DNA from: Reticulitermes speratus
Lineage: Eukaryota; Arthropoda; Insecta; Blattodea; Rhinotermitidae
Assembly (NCBI GenBank): GCA_021186555.1
Contig: JAJKFL010000005.1
Location: forward strand, 18,974,635-19,038,634
Reading direction: 5' to 3'
Length of the DNA: 64,000 nucleotides
This document shows positions 36,101-48,925 of this stretch, piece by piece. The notes below the pieces were generated by a model that was given only the letters and a program-made list of their open reading frames with translations, had not been told where the DNA came from and searched no databases. A program made the position numbers and the translations under genes. The stretch's first letter is position 1. Each line of letters opens with the position of its first letter.

Positions 36101-38750
36101 TACAAACTTTTATTTTGCGTGTAATATTCGTAATATTTAGGGACTATAACGCATTTCGCTACAAATGACACTAAACATTTGCTCTTTACCTGATATTAAC
36201 TCTTTATACAAAGTGAAGGGCAGTATTTTTTATGTTTAGCATCCCGTCGTGTTATATATAAAGGAAATTAATTCCTTCCAAACATGTACTTTCAGCATTA
36301 GACATCTGGAAATGTTAATGGAGTTTTATACCTCGGACGTATCGTAGACCTTGCAACGAAGAAATGAATTATACCTGCAAACTGTCACCGACAATGGCAG
36401 GAATAGTTGAACCTAAACATTAGTGAAAAAAGGCTACTACTTATTTTGGCAAAGTACGTACACATGAGTCAAAAGAGACTAGTCCCGATATTTTATTGTG
36501 TTGTGTAATAGATGGAGGGAAGTCTTTAACAGATTTTAAAATAAAATGTTTTATGATATTTTGAGTGTTTCACTCCACAGGATATGTGATGTTGAAACTC
36601 ATTATGTCCCCGTTCTTAAAATATGATGGTTTTAGAATTCACGTAATTATTTTTACTGTAGTATAATGACCTTGAAATTTCAATGGCAAATTTTGACATT
36701 TCCCTTCTCTAGCTATAATTTCCACAGAAACCCTTTCAATGAAGCATTAATGTATATCATAAACCCAGACGGATGCTATGAATTTATATTTGTACTGAAT
36801 ATTCACACCATGAAGTTGAAAACTTCTAAACAGGCAGCTTTATGGGTGCCAGTGACAAAGTACGACATTATTATGCCGCTCGAAGTGTACACCCTTATTT
36901 TTGTTTTATTTTGAGCGGCACTAGTTGTAACTGTCTTAAAACTAATGCAAAAATTAAAGGCCTGTGTTTATTTTCTGATGTGTTATTGCTGCCACAGGCA
37001 GACGCACAGACACGTGTTATGATAGAGAAGAAGAAGATATATACGAGTACAGTCCTAGGGGGACACTATAAAGTAAAAATTTCACGGAATATTCATGACG
37101 TCATTAATTTGAAAACTTCTTGAGTTAGCTTAAAATGTATGTCATTGGCAAAGAATGATGCTGTAATCGCGACTGAACTATAGCAACTTCTGTTTTGATT
37201 ATATTTGGTATGGCATATTCCATAATCATCCTAAAACTGCTTTTAAAATTTAAAATCCTTATCTTTATTTCCTGATGATTTACGGCTGTAACAGACAGTC
37301 ACGAAGACACTTTTTTGTTACATACAAGTAGCTACAGATACAATACAAAATACGATTTGTATTGGCATGATGATGGCTTCGTAAGAAACTGGAATACTCG
37401 TATGTACTTGTTTCATTAACTAATGAGTAGTGTCGTTCTGACAGAGATCCTTAGTACTTAATCATCCAACACAAATTTATTGTAGTAAAATTATGTTGTA
37501 GTGTTTACACTGTTTCGTATGTGAGAGGTACCCGTTTTCGCATATATGGCCAGATGCCGTCTATCGTAATTGATATATTATTGCTTCTCCCAATTTCGTC
37601 CAAACGGCTGTTGCAACTTTGAGGTCTGAAGTCACTAAAGTCACCAATTAACAGTGATGTAGCCATAAAATTCTATACTGCTTTACTATGAATATTATTA
37701 CTTTTCGTAGCCTGCAGTTGCTGGGATGATCTGTTACTTTGTTGTGCTATATATGGCAACGCCGTTCGCAATGCCTCAGTACCGCTATACTGATACACTA
37801 GTACGCCAACAAGCAAATCAGGGTTGCTTCTTCTCTCTAGCTTGACGTTCTACTGCTAGTCACATTCACAGCATTTAGCTCTCCCATCTGCTATCAGCTA
37901 TGTCATATTCTGCAATTCTGTTAATGCGAGCAGAAATCGTATCAAAGCCTCCTCTGTCTCAGCCGGATAGAGCTATGCAGTCCGCCCACAGATTGCGACT
38001 GCTGCCAAACTGAATGCCAGTGCTTGTTGTTGCACACGGAAAACTAATTTCTGTCTGTACCAAATTTCGCTTAGTGCGGCACGATGCATTGAACTCAGCA
38101 CTAATGGTACTTAGTTCTTTTCTATATCAATAAATTTACTTTATTGCGAAAACTCTCCTGCTTATATTCCTAATCTTGGAAGGCGGTTCGAGAATCGAAC
38201 TTCTCTCTGCGGCCACGATTAAACGAAATGCAGTGTGTGAAGTTGAAACACAATGCAAACAAAAATTCAGGTTTCAGGTCATATGAATTCTGTTACCCTT
38301 GAAGAATCTTTCAGTCACATTTTGTAAGTTTGGCTAATCTTCAGTCAGAAATGTGCATCGTTTTATTCTCTAATCGTTTTTAGAACCCTTTTAATTTAAT
38401 TTGTTGTGAATATATGATTACATGGATACAATGAAAGTTGCAGAAATCATTACAATGCAAAGAAGAACAATAACAACTTTGAAACCACCTATAAATTCTT
38501 AATGACAAGAAAAACTAGGTCACTACAAATATGGGGAATAAGCACTTCAGATTGCCGACAATATGTGGTCCTCCAGCTTGAGGTGAGGCGTAGTATTAAT
38601 AACCACCGTAATATGTTTTGTGTTACAAAAGTTTTGCAAAAATCTGAAATTTGGCGGACTTTTAGCGAGACACATTAATTTTTTAAACACGCGAAGGTTG
38701 GTACTTGGATCAAATGTTTGTATAGTTGTGTAGTTGTATTTTCGGTACCG
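33175..38750. other. Long gene-free AT-rich stretch
   Basis: Over 5.5 kb only short chance frames occur (such as 33899-34222 and 36666-36914). I saw no pol III boxes, transposase motif or inverted repeat of any length. This is the emptiest part of the window. Confidence 0.45.
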
Positions 38751-38759
38751 CAGATTAAG

Positions 38760-39290
38760 GGAAGGAAGTAATGTACAAGTATTTGAAGGCAAACTGCTGA
38801 GGAAAATATTTGTTCCCAGTAAGGATGAATTTACGTGATCAATTTAGGTAGCTGTATATAACGAGAAACTTCATGGAGGTTATGGTCTTTCGGAGTGCGA
38901 CGCTGTGTAACCTGGTAGAGAGGTACCGATATTTCGGAGGAACCTGCTCCCTTCATCTTCATTTCACATTGAAGAATTAGGCAGGATGTTCCTCCAAAAC
39001 CTCAATACCTATAATATCGTCGCTTCACATAAGACCATAATAAATGTTTTATTCACAGCCGTGGAAACCTCAAATCTTATATATGAACTGCTTGATTTAT
39101 ACAGATCACGTAGTATTGTTACGGTAATGCAATTTAGGCTATAAGGGTTGTGGAGACGAGGAATGCATATATGAAAACCTCCACTTTGAAGACTGGCAAG
39201 GAGGTGGGATGATAATTTGAAGCTGTGTAATAGGAAGATATGATACGAATAACGGAGGTGGATAGATTGTTTCCTGGAAAGGCTGTCGTT
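38760..39290 (+). mobile_element. LINE 3'-end remnant, copy 3, interrupted by a foldback element
   Basis: GTATTTGAAGGCAAACTGCTGAGGAAAATATTTGTTCCC (38779-38817) aligns with the VFENRVLRRIFGP segment at 28304-28342. The alignment resumes at about 39150 (GGAGACGAGGAATGC, CCTCCACTTTGAAGACTGGC, GATGATAATTTGAAGC) with the segment that codes for GRPRRRWEDNIK in 28520-28585. The material between 38890 and about 39030 is a separate foldback element, so the LINE is the older of the two. Confidence 0.65.
38892..39028. mobile_element. Decayed foldback element nested in a LINE
   Basis: GGAGTGCGACGCTGTGTAACCTGG at the left is mirrored by ATATCGTCGCTTCACAT at the right. The interior holds CCTGCTCCCTTCATCTTC and TTGAAGAATTAGGCAGGATGTTCCTCC-AAAAC (38969-39000), a degraded CTGAAGA-stem-GAAAC motif. 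It belongs to the TGGGATGTGACGCC family. Confidence 0.6.
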
Positions 39291-39384
39291 GTTTGTGGTA
39301 TGTATTCAACAGATTTCGGTTATCACAGTGTTCATGTTGTGTGTGTAGGCCTATTATATTCAGAGTAGGGAAAGTAAAGGCAGT

Positions 39385-39540
39385 AGGCTATTCAATGTTC
39401 GAACATCGCGGTAACGCGAGTAATATCTCTGCCTCTTACTGGGGGTTTGGGTTCAGAACTCGGCCCAGAAATCGCTATTTTGTATTGGGGGTTTAATGGC
39501 TTTTCTCGGCCACTCCAGGAAACTTCTTGTACAGTACCTT
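39385..39540 (+). repeat. SINE-like fragment
   Basis: GGTAACGCGAGTAATATCTC is followed by a GGGTTCAGAACTCGGCCC B-box-like word (about 39449) and TTTAATGGCTTTTCTCGGCC. It resembles the heads of the tRNA-derived SINEs here. Without a clear A box or tail it stays tentative. Confidence 0.45.
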
Positions 39541-39544
39541 AAAT

Positions 39545-40125
39545 TACATCAGTATCGCCTCCTGCCACACATTTTTCAACCCAGTAGTCAAAATCACCTT
39601 ATCAGTAGGTGCTCTATAGTAATCTTAGATCGAAGGTGTCATTAAGTAAAACAACATTAAATAAAGCGCGGCTGTTCAATGAACATCAGAGAAAGCAAAT
39701 ACTGTATCGTAGTTTATATAATTGACGGTGTTAGGTAGATCCCAGACACAGCACAGAATTTACTGGTGCAGCTCTGAGTAACGTAGTACAGGATAACACT
39801 TCACACACGTCAGCGCACAAAGCCGACTGTAGGATCACACCATGCCTCAGTGCTCTTGTCAAAATGACAGACGCGAAAGTGCATACACATTGTGTTTCAA
39901 CAAATTTTTATAGTTACAGCATGGCCCACGGTAACGTAAGTCACTGACATTATATTAATAATGTACATAAATGGTAAACGTTACATAATCCTCCGGCATG
40001 TCCCTTGAATAACTCGTGACAGAACCTGAGAACGATTTCGACTGTCCAGAGGCATCACAAATCAGTTGCGTTTTAGTTTATTATGAGGTTTGAGTTCTTA
40101 AAGGATTGGATAAAATCTGTATATC
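39545..40125. other. Gene-free stretch
   Basis: Nothing was supported. Confidence 0.4.
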
Positions 40126-40128
40126 TTG

Positions 40129-40293
40129 CTGGGATGTAGTGCCGTTTAGTTTGTTAGAGAAGTATCAACGTTTTAGAGAAAAATTCTGCTTCCATATTCT
40201 TTACAAATTCTACCCTGAAGAAGGAGGCACGAGGCTTATTCAAAACATTTGTAGACCTACTCGTGTAATAATCCGTACGACATCATATCCCAG
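40129..40293. mobile_element. Foldback element, CTGGGATGTAGTGCC copy
   Basis: CTGGGATGTAGTGCC at 40129-40143 is mirrored by ACGACATCATATCCCAG at 40277-40293. Inside, CTGAAGA (40215-40221) is followed by AGGAGGC, GGCTTATTC and AAAAC, a decayed version of the shared hairpin. It is non-coding. Confidence 0.7.
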
Positions 40294-40299
40294 ATAAGA

Positions 40300-41365
40300 G
40301 GAATACTAATTGTAGTAATTCATGTGTTATAGACTTAAGCTGAATAATCATGGAATAAGCTCAATTAGTCGTATACTAGTACGTTGTTTAAAATTTGAAT
40401 GGAATATTTGGCGTACTGTATTTCTAATTGACATTTCCACAAATAACTCTTCCATTGATCGACACATTGATATCTTAATTTCACTGAGTATGCACGCTAT
40501 GAAGTTGAAGAATTCTGGAAAAATATCTCGATATACTGTGTAGCATAATAATAGCCTGGTGATAACTTTCATTTTCAAAGAAATACCACCCTTCTGTTTA
40601 TTACTACTTTATGTGAATTTTATTTTCGTTCTGCCCTATAAACCCACAAGCACGCTCTGAAAACGGCCTCTTTAAAATTGCATAACAACGCCTTCATACC
40701 ATACGAAGGGTTCGTATATTCCACCACCCTACAAAGAATGAAGTACTTAGCCGATGCGCATGCGCAAGATTTGTTACGAATGACGAGTTGCTGTTGCTCA
40801 TGATGAAAGCATTCACACAGTGTACCCGCTTATTACACGCTAGTCGAAAAGTCTGATTTTCTCAGTAGGAGAAAAGACCATAAGTCACACCCCCTCCCCC
40901 CCACCCCACACCGAATTCAACACCTCCGCAACGCGCCAGACACCCTCCACCACCCTGCGGGAATCACCACTTGGTCTGCCATGAGTTTGTGATACACAGG
41001 TAAATATTTTCCGGTAATCAGTGGCACTATAATACCAAATGAAGCATGTAGTTGAATGCCTTTTATCGATTCGATCTTGTGCCTTTATTGTTAACTTAGA
41101 TATTCATTTTTTTCCATAGAAACAAAAGACAGACTGACAAACATACCGAGAAACAAACAATGCCTTCCTTAAACTGGTAAATGCCATCTGTCTGTCCTGC
41201 ATAAATATTATATCGACTTTATTTACTGAGGATTCTCGCGATATTCTTCAGTCTATCCAAGCAAAGGCCAGGGCAGTACCTCAAACTAGAGCAGACCGTT
41301 TCCGTTTATAACTTCCGAGTTTATTATTCCGTAATAAAAACAACAGTAGAATGTTAAATATTTTA
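40300..41365. other. Gene-free stretch with a C-rich patch
   Basis: A strongly C-rich patch (CCCCCTCCCCCCCACCCCACA) lies at about 40889-40911 and continues C-rich to about 40965. A CAGACTGACAAACATACCG word at 41130 may be a trace of the CAGA repeat family. Nothing else was supported. Confidence 0.45.
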
Positions 41366-41945
41366 ACTATCTGGGTAACGGGATAACAAATTTTGCAAGA
41401 TATGCAGGTGAAATTAAATCCAAGATTGCCGTGGCAAAATCAGCATTCAACAAGGAGACTCTCTTCGCCAGAAAATTGGAAGTAAATTTAGGGAAGAAAC
41501 TAGTGAAATGCTACATTTAGAGCGTAGATTCGTATAGTGCTGAAACTTGGACACTACGGAAAGTAGATCAGAAATACCTCGGAAATTTTGAAATGTGGTG
41601 GTGGAGAAGGATGGAGAAGATCATTTGGACCGATCGTGTGAAAAATGAAGAAGCATTACGTAGTGTCAAGGAGGAAATGACCATCCTACGTGCAGTAAAA
41701 CGAAGGAAGGCTAACTGGACTGGTCACATCTTGCGTAGGGACGTCCTTCTAAAGAACGTTACTGATGGAAAGATAGAAGGGATGGGAAAACGAAAAATAA
41801 GATGTAAGCAGCTACTGGATGACGTAAGGAAATAAGAAGGTGCTGGAAGTTGAAGGAGGAAGCACTAGATCGCTCTGTCTGGAAAACTCGCTTTGGAAGA
41901 AGCTATGGACCTGTCGTAAGATAGATTACATTACGGTGATGATGA
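41366..41945 (+). mobile_element. Second LINE family, polymerase C-terminal remnant
   Basis: Translated segments are YLGNGITNFARYAGEIKSKI, KAFNKETLFARKL-like text, SAETWTLRKVDQKYLGNFEM, WWWRRMEKIIWTDRVKNEEA, and NWTGHILRRD with the basic GKRKIRCKQLLDDV. This is the same functional region as at 28157 but a different LINE group. It has an in-frame stop at about 41518 (YI*SVDSYSAETW) and another at 41833-41835, with DRSVWKTRFGRSYG in the next frame. It is 5'-truncated. Confidence 0.82.
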
Positions 41946-41990
41946 TCATAAAGATGACGACGACGGCGACGACGACGATGATGGTGAATC
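41935..41990 (+). repeat. (GAT/GAC)n tail of the LINE
   Basis: GATGATGATCATAAAGATGACGACGACGGCGACGACGACGATGATGG lies directly after the LINE 3' end. Such trinucleotide tails are usual for several non-LTR retrotransposon groups, so I read it as the element's own 3' tail. Confidence 0.65.
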
Positions 41991-41994
41991 ATCC

Positions 41995-43850
41995 TATAAT
42001 TGACGCTATGGGGTCCTAAAAGCCTAACTCTGTTGACTGTTAGTACATATCTTTGTCAATCAGAAAATCTTGTCCCCGAAATAATGATACTCAGGAGTTT
42101 GTATTTGTTTTCAATTGTGCCGTAGTAATTGGAATAACTTGGAATTCGTAGTATTTTAACGTTACTTTAACCATGACATTTTTTCTTCCAGCGATACTTA
42201 ACGTTGAGATCCCATTATATGCTTAAGTGATTTGAATGGAGATTTATGTGATACTTAAATGTGGAAATGGTGGGATTGTGACGTCAGCTTCTAGCTTTTA
42301 GATAAAGTCTCTACACTGTGGTATAATTTATTTAACATACTGCTGGGCATTTCGCCCAGTGGCGAGGAATCGTCGAGCTGGGATTAAAAAATATATCAGC
42401 CTAAGTGAAATACATATCAGGTAGGGGAGTAACATGACTAATAGACGTCTTGATGCTATTTGTGGCCGTACATATTGCTAGGTTACGTGCTGTGGATCAT
42501 TCACGTGCAAGAAATAAAACACAAACACAGCGAGTCCTACGGCGTGTACTATCATATACTCCTATGCACTGAGATCACACTTTCAGTTCCCTCGTTGATA
42601 ATTATGTCAGTCATTAAAAGTAGAAGTCTTACTATAGAATAATCCTCCACCTATGGAATCTTAGTGTCTGTCTGAGAGAGATTACATTCAGGTTTTATAA
42701 AGTGAAGCCTTTAATCACACTGTAGCAACTAAGAGAAAGCAGGGGAAGGAAAGAAAGATAAGTAAGAGTCATTGCATATTTTGTATAGTCAACTTCGTAT
42801 TACAGGGATTGCAGGTTCAATAACGTATCTATAGCCACGGAAATAATCTACATTCATGCCCAGAAAACATTATATTTCTGTGTTTATACATTTACATAAA
42901 TGTCCATACTTAATTTGTTATAATCTTGTTCTATATTAAAGTAAAACTTTCAGTTCTCGAAGCTGTATTTTTATAAGCTTTCCTCCAGGTAAATGGAGGT
43001 TTAGGAAGTACTTTGAAATGTGAAAATTCTATAACAGTTAATCAAATAGAACTCGAAACTGGGTTAAACGACTCCATGGCGCAAGTATTTATTGAGAAAT
43101 TGTTGATTGCTCTGATGGACAAGAAATTCCTCTCCTTTTATAGAAACCATGTACAAAAATTGTTATTTGATGCAGTCCAGTCAATTCCACAACTTCCGTT
43201 TATAGTTCTTCGCAATACGTATTAATAACACCCTTCCATCTACGGGAAAATTTCGAATTAGTTTCTTCTTTAAGGCTTTCAGACAAAGGTGTCTATGTGC
43301 TCCTCAACTCTCCCTTGCATACAACGTATCCCAGAAATAATTCTTCGTATTATAATGGTCCTAAATAACTTTTTAAGCTCATTCCAAGTTAACATTTTCC
43401 GTGTGCTCTTAATACAACTTAAGGCGTCCAATAAAATTCTGTACCTGTGAAACGTAAGAAGGGAGAGTTTTGATGTTTAAACGCCTACAAATAATTAGTT
43501 ATATTAGGGAGTAGATAATCAGTATCAACTCTTTAATCTGTGCTATTTAATATCTCGGTCGCTTTGAGATGCTTATACATTAGGCTGGGATGACATAGGA
43601 ACAGTTCTTTCAACTGTGCTGTCTATACCAGTGGCTGTTAAGGTATGGCCCGCAGTCGATTCTTGGGCCCCAAGCATCCTCCTGATGGGCCACGAACTGA
43701 TCCAAAAATGCCTGTCCATTCGTCTGTTCCAATGTATGTATGGTGTGCAATTCCATAGTCCTTTTTTACATGTGACTAAGGGCTATTTGCTGATAACATA
43801 CTGAGTGAGGTATTACGGGTTGCTACAAAAATCTTAAGGTGTTCCTGTTC
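41995..43850. other. Gene-free stretch
   Basis: Frames at 42460-42642, 43013-43225 and 43616-43804 are unrecognised. No repeats were seen. Confidence 0.4.
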
Positions 43851-43857
43851 ATACCAA

Positions 43858-44010
43858 GCAGGCACAGAGGGCAGTTAGAGGTACAGCTCTACCCATATTA
43901 GACGCTGGCGCTAAATGGGGGTGGGTAGTCAACGCCACGCCCCGGCCGCTTTACCCCTGGGAAAGAGACCCGGTAGCCTTTGTACAGGAGGCTCGGTGGG
44001 CCTGCAGTTC
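43858..44010 (-). repeat. tRNA-derived SINE family A, 3' body only
   Basis: On the minus strand GAGCCTCCTGTACAAAGGCT, GGTAAAGCGGCCGGGGCGTG, GCGTTGACTACCCACCCCCA and GCTGTACCTCTAACTGCCCT follow the same order as in the copy at 51780-51905 (GGCCTCCTATACAATGGATA, GTAAATCGGCCGGGGCGTGA, and so on). The tRNA-like head is missing, so the copy is 5'-truncated. Confidence 0.78.
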
Positions 44011-44029
44011 ATTGCGTTAATATGGAATG

Positions 44030-45090
44030 CTTGAAAGTACAAATAAATATCCTGTTTGTATTGATTAATGACGAACAACAAAACAGTTCATTTAACGGTA
44101 CGATTTACGATTGGGTGTGTAAGTGTCGCCAGTTACGTACAGTATGTTTAGTGTGACAGCTGAGTGCTTGCTGGACGTTAATCTCAAACGGATTCCCCGT
44201 GTTGTGTGCTTATGCTTGCACTTATAAGAGATCATGCTTCAAACATGACACTACTCCTCTCGCGGATTTTACACTACTGAAAACATTACTGTTGCCTAGT
44301 ACTTGGTATTGTTATCAGAGTAAGTGTAATCGCTAATATATTCTTCATCGTTTGTGCTTACTTTCTTTACCGGTACATGATTTTAGTTACGACTTTAAAA
44401 GTTTCAGCATAATTTTACTTCAATTATTATTTCAGAAATTCAGAGTCTTAACAACACAAATATTCGCGATTTGATAGGAACCTTATCCATATGTTAATTT
44501 AGAGCAGTAACAGTAATCATATTAGAAATATTTCTTTCGCTCTTTTTATGTCTTTGTTCCTATTCGTATTTTCTTTAGTTTCTTATTGTTTGGTTACCTT
44601 ATGATGGTTATTTTGTAAATATCAATGGAAACTGAGGAGGTTTGAAAACTATCATTCAGGATATTATATTTTTAGACGAATCAAACGTGCGATTCTTAGG
44701 TATGATATTTACACATTTAAGATTATTTAATATATAAGAACATTATTTAACAAAAAGATAACTACACAGCACTTGCGAAGACGTATTCATTTTCCAAAAA
44801 CCACATTCATCTTAAGCAAACTTTTTTTATTTTCTAGAGGCCCGATATGAAAGTAAATTACTGTGCTTGTTTTTCTTCTGTTGTGTGACACTACAGACAA
44901 ATATTAACCTTGGATTCCTCTATTTTCTACATCAAAGATTTCCCGTAACACGCGATACTTCCCATGATTGAACCCCTTGAAGAATGAAATACTCCGTTAC
45001 ATATCAGAGTTCATCTCGTTTCTCACAGACAGCACAGTTTTTCTATTGGAAAGTAATCAGTGAAGGCTGCAATGGTGAAGTGCCGCTGTT
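44030..45090. other. Gene-free stretch
   Basis: Nothing was supported. Confidence 0.4.
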
Positions 45091-45099
45091 TGTTTTGAA

Positions 45100-45360
45100 A
45101 GTCATACTAAACACATAGAAACACTGTGCAGACAAAATGAGGACTTATTTGTGTTAAACCTGGCCGAACATACAGTAATTATTAGGCTGATGGTTAGTAG
45201 TGTTCTGCCAGGTTTGACAACGAATGCTCTGTATTTTGTCCACGCAGTGCTTTGTGTTTTCCATACGTTTCTTACAATGAACCGCCGTGATTTCCTCATG
45301 CGACATTCACTGTTTGACTTTTCTAATGGAAACACACTGCGTTCTCGGTGAGGTACCAAC
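45100..45360 (-). pseudogene. Possible fragment of a repetitive coding element
   Basis: The minus frame (85 codons, starting at 45359) reads VPHRERSVFPLEKSNSECRM, SRRFIVRNVWKTQSTAWTKY and VVKPGRTLLTISLI. The pattern resembles translated repeat sequence I associate with insect genomes (VPHRER...LPLE...FIVR...NTQ). I cannot name the element, and the match is from memory only. Confidence 0.3.
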
Positions 45361-45364
45361 CGAA

Positions 45365-47385
45365 TCCTTATAGGTAATGTAGATTAATTTTGGTATTCCT
45401 GCCAGAAGGACAAACGAGCGAAGCCAGGGAACATTAAAAACAATGCTTTTTCGGAAATCGGGGAGCAGTGGAGAGAAACGTTTTCCACTTTAATACCCTA
45501 AGGGTTAAAAAACCTGATCGCATAGGAACACAAAATATTTATGTAAATCATGTTTTCATTACTGTCTACAGAAAATTATCCTTGTTCAGGCCTTAAGCAG
45601 TGCCGTAAAGGAAGCTTCTTGCCGTCTTTCTTTTCCGAAATTTTTAGAGACAAATTGTCACCTGGTTATGAAAGTTACAAGTTGAAGGCTTTGTGCTGTA
45701 TGTTTATAATTTAAAGATAATGCTTCATTGTAACAGATGTTTGTAATTTTTTTACAAAATTCTGTGTTCTCCCTGATACATATCAACACTCAAAGTGCTT
45801 TAGGCCTACTCATTACTTTATTTCAGGATTTCAGTAGAGATAAACACGTACGTGCTTATAGGAAAATAATACTTTTATAAACATCTAAAATTTTTAACAT
45901 TCCTGTTTAAGGAAACTGAAACATAGGGGGAGCCGTCAATCACAAACAATATTTTATTGTCGATCCTGCTCGTGCTGCATGTTTCGGCTTAAATGAAAGT
46001 TGTCTTTAGGCACCAGTTAAATATATAGAAGAAAAATCGAATCATATGGCACGAGCATGATCCACATTGACATATTGTCTAAACTAATGTTGTGCCTCTT
46101 GACTAACGGAAGAAAAATATCAATCTGAAAGTCGTCAACTTGTAACTCTTATGCCTGATTTTTACAAAACACAAATCAGATACATTCATTTATTTGATTT
46201 ATATATTGAGCACCATGTCTTATTTAACGTTGAAAATAACATCGGTACGACTTTCTTATTCGACGTATCTGTCTCGGGGAGATCTCGTGACATCACACCT
46301 ATTTCTTTCAAGCTTTAGTCCATTTCTGATTGTCATCTTTATTTTTCGGATCAGGTCTTCAGATCAGCAGAATTAATCGCACGCAGGGCACCTTCATGCA
46401 CAACACGCAGAAAAATGCACACGTGAATTCGTTTGTTGAAGCATACAGGACGGTACGCGCCTTAGACTTCGGGACGCTGTCGTGTTTCTAATGCTATTTT
46501 CTGTATAAAGATAGCATTACATAGTCATTAAACACAAGCTGATAAAATGTCGTTATGGTGTATATTGGCATCTTTACGTAAAGAATTACTAAATTTTCAA
46601 ATATTTAAAAGATGCATTAAGAACTTAGGCGCCTTAGTAATGCCTGTACTGGCCTCGTCCCCTGACTCTGTAACATCTATGCTTCTAGTTTATTGATGTC
46701 CATCGTCACATGTCCTCGATACTTCTCTGTATTTAAAAGCAAGTTCTTCAAACACATTACATTATTAAATTATTTATACCGCTGAATTATAATCACGTTG
46801 CAACCGTGTAAATAAATTCATGAGGTGTAGAAAATGAACTTTACTTGTATATCACACAAATCTCAGTTCAACAAAATGCACTCTATTATTTTGTTGGACT
46901 GACTATTGTGTGATTTGACTATCGACAATGCACGGTGTGAACAATATAACATGTACTTGCATACTCTCTATCCGCTGTTTTGGCGTGCTGAGACACGACA
47001 GAAAACTTTCCTTCAACTAACTTTGTAAGAATATGCTAGTGGCTCACCCACTCAAGAATTTTTCGCATGCTTTATTGAACCTGACTTACATCTCTTTCCA
47101 AAATCCTGCCACTGGCTCCTGTCCTGAGCCAAAAGAGTAGCTACTTTTCACGTAGGGCCTTTATCGTGTACACAAAATACAACAGCATTTATGTGTCCGG
47201 CAAGAGTATCAGTGTTATGTTAAATTTATGTTGAACATGTATTCAGTATTGAATTCGTAATGATTTTTTGGAATAATGTAACAGTTTGTTCTGTGTCAAA
47301 GTAGTTTTAAGTATCACAGAGAATCCTAAATCATTAACACTGTCCTTCAGGTAAAATCTTCTGTAGAGGAACTATTTTGTCATAG
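45365..47385. other. Gene-free stretch containing one foldback-type motif
   Basis: Apart from the motif listed at 45975-46015, nothing was recognised. Confidence 0.4.
45975..46018 (-). repeat. Foldback-type hairpin motif, minus strand
   Basis: On the minus strand CTGGTGCCTAAA, an 11-base loop, TTTAAGCC, then GAAAC (45981-45985) and ATGCAGCACGAG. The stem GCCTAAA/TTTAAGC has one mismatch. The CTGAAGATG box is changed to AACTGGTG. Confidence 0.5.
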
Positions 47386-47397
47386 ATTAGATCAGTT

Positions 47398-47418
47398 AAA
47401 ATATATATATATATAAGT
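47398..47418. repeat. (AT)n microsatellite
   Basis: AAAATATATATATATATAAG, a plain dinucleotide repeat. Confidence 0.8.
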
Positions 47419-47620
47419 AGAGTGACCATACAATTTATTGTCCAAACCGAGACACTTTTGAGAGTGAAAGGGGGCGCTAAAATAATTAGAATTACATAAC
47501 TTTTTTTAATATTTTTTATTGGCAGACAAAGTGGTTTTATTATATTGGCGGACGTAATAAAAGTTATATCCAAAAATTATTTCCAAAAATACACTTCCTT
47601 CTAAAACATACAAATAACAT
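47419..47620. repeat. Possible DNA-transposon fragment
   Basis: TAGAGTGACCATACAATTTATTG with GAGACACTTTTGAGAGTGAA resembles the start of hAT-like non-autonomous elements (AGnGTGACCATA). No second end or 8-bp duplication was found, so this is tentative. Confidence 0.25.
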
Positions 47621-47964
47621 GCATGTACATTAAAGCAAAAGAATAAAACTTCTTTATATTGATTATCTGAACATCAAAAAATAACATAAGCAGAATACGT
47701 GTACTTAGTGAGTTATATAATATAACTCACTTAAGAGTACATCGTTCAGTATATTGCGTACATGTTTTATATCTTCAAAATAAACAAGCTCCTTTTTTAA
47801 GAAACATCAGCCCGAGTGGTGCACACATGTTCCACACTTTGGAATCGAAGCTGTTCAAAGGGAAGGCTGAAGTTTAATCTGGAGCAGAACGTTCTGTGGA
47901 CGAAAATGTTACAGCTTCTGCTATACCCGCACTTCAAAGGCTCGTGATACACAGGGAAACAAGT

Positions 47965-47998
47965 GTATGTGTACACACACGCGCGCACGTGCGCGGTT
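47965..47998. repeat. Alternating CA/CG purine-pyrimidine tract
   Basis: GTGTACACACACGCGCGCAC followed by GTGCGCGG is strictly alternating purine and pyrimidine for about 30 bases, a type of sequence able to form Z-DNA. Confidence 0.7.
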
Positions 47999-47999
47999 T

Positions 48000-48880
48000 T
48001 AGGGGACTAGGAAGGTTGACGTGATCCAACTAACAAGTGACGTGTTCGGCGTATAGCTTACATGACAAGGGGAAATAACGGGAGGTAAAATGGAGGCATG
48101 AGAAACGAAAACAGCAGAGATAAAGAGGAACGGGAAGTCAGTTATCTGAAGTTCTTCATATGTTCGGGAACTAAAGGGCCGGATTCTGTGTGGTTCAGGT
48201 TGTCTTGTTGCTCTTCTTGAAAGTATAAAGCTTTTTGGTGTGGCTTTCATGGCCCGAAAGCCCTCCTAATAAATGAGAACAAATATCCTACCAACAACAG
48301 TATTGAGAAGTTTCTAAGAAACGTGAGTTATGAGAACGAAGACGGAAAAAACATCAAAGCGCAGTACGTGAAAGGAAAGGTGTACTTGGAGTAAATTCCG
48401 AAATAAATTGTCTGTTACTATAAAAAGATTTTATATTAAACCGCGTGAAATATATTAATTTTATCAAATATACGAAAATTACACAAAGTTTGTTTTATTA
48501 TTCACTGCTCCGACATGGATTTGGAACTGTTTTCTGTAGATTTTCTGCTATTCATGTAGTGTAAGTTAAGTTTATTACTGATTTCTTTGACATATTTCCT
48601 AATTTGTAAAGTGTATTTTGTTAGTTAGACTAAAAATCTGTAATCAGCAACAAAGAGAAACTGGCTTTACATATACATTAATTTTAGTTGAATATGAACT
48701 TTGACAAAAACATGAAGCTTTTATCCTAATGTATAATTTAACTTAAAATTAATGTTGTCTACGCATATTCTGTAAGAAAAGTATGCTTAGTGTACCAGCC
48801 AAAAATAATTGTCACATAAGATAACAGCAACAGAATGCACAATAATGTAATATATAACTTTACAATTAAAACATAAAAAC
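48000..48880. other. Gene-free stretch
   Basis: Nothing was supported. Confidence 0.4.
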
Positions 48881-48889
48881 TTAAATTCC

Positions 48890-48925
48890 AACATGTTTCG
48901 ACCTTCTTTGGGACATCTTCAGGGT
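48890..48925 (-). repeat. Foldback-type hairpin motif, minus strand
   Basis: On the minus strand CCCTGAAGA (48916-48924), T, a GTCCCAAAGAAGGTC spacer with little pairing left, then GAAAC (48895-48899) and ATGTTGG. The sequence boxes are intact; the stem is not. Confidence 0.5.

Noticed and set aside
38160..38210. SINE B-box GTTCGAGAATCGAA on either strand
   Set aside because: The word is an isolated near-palindrome without an A-box, body or tail.
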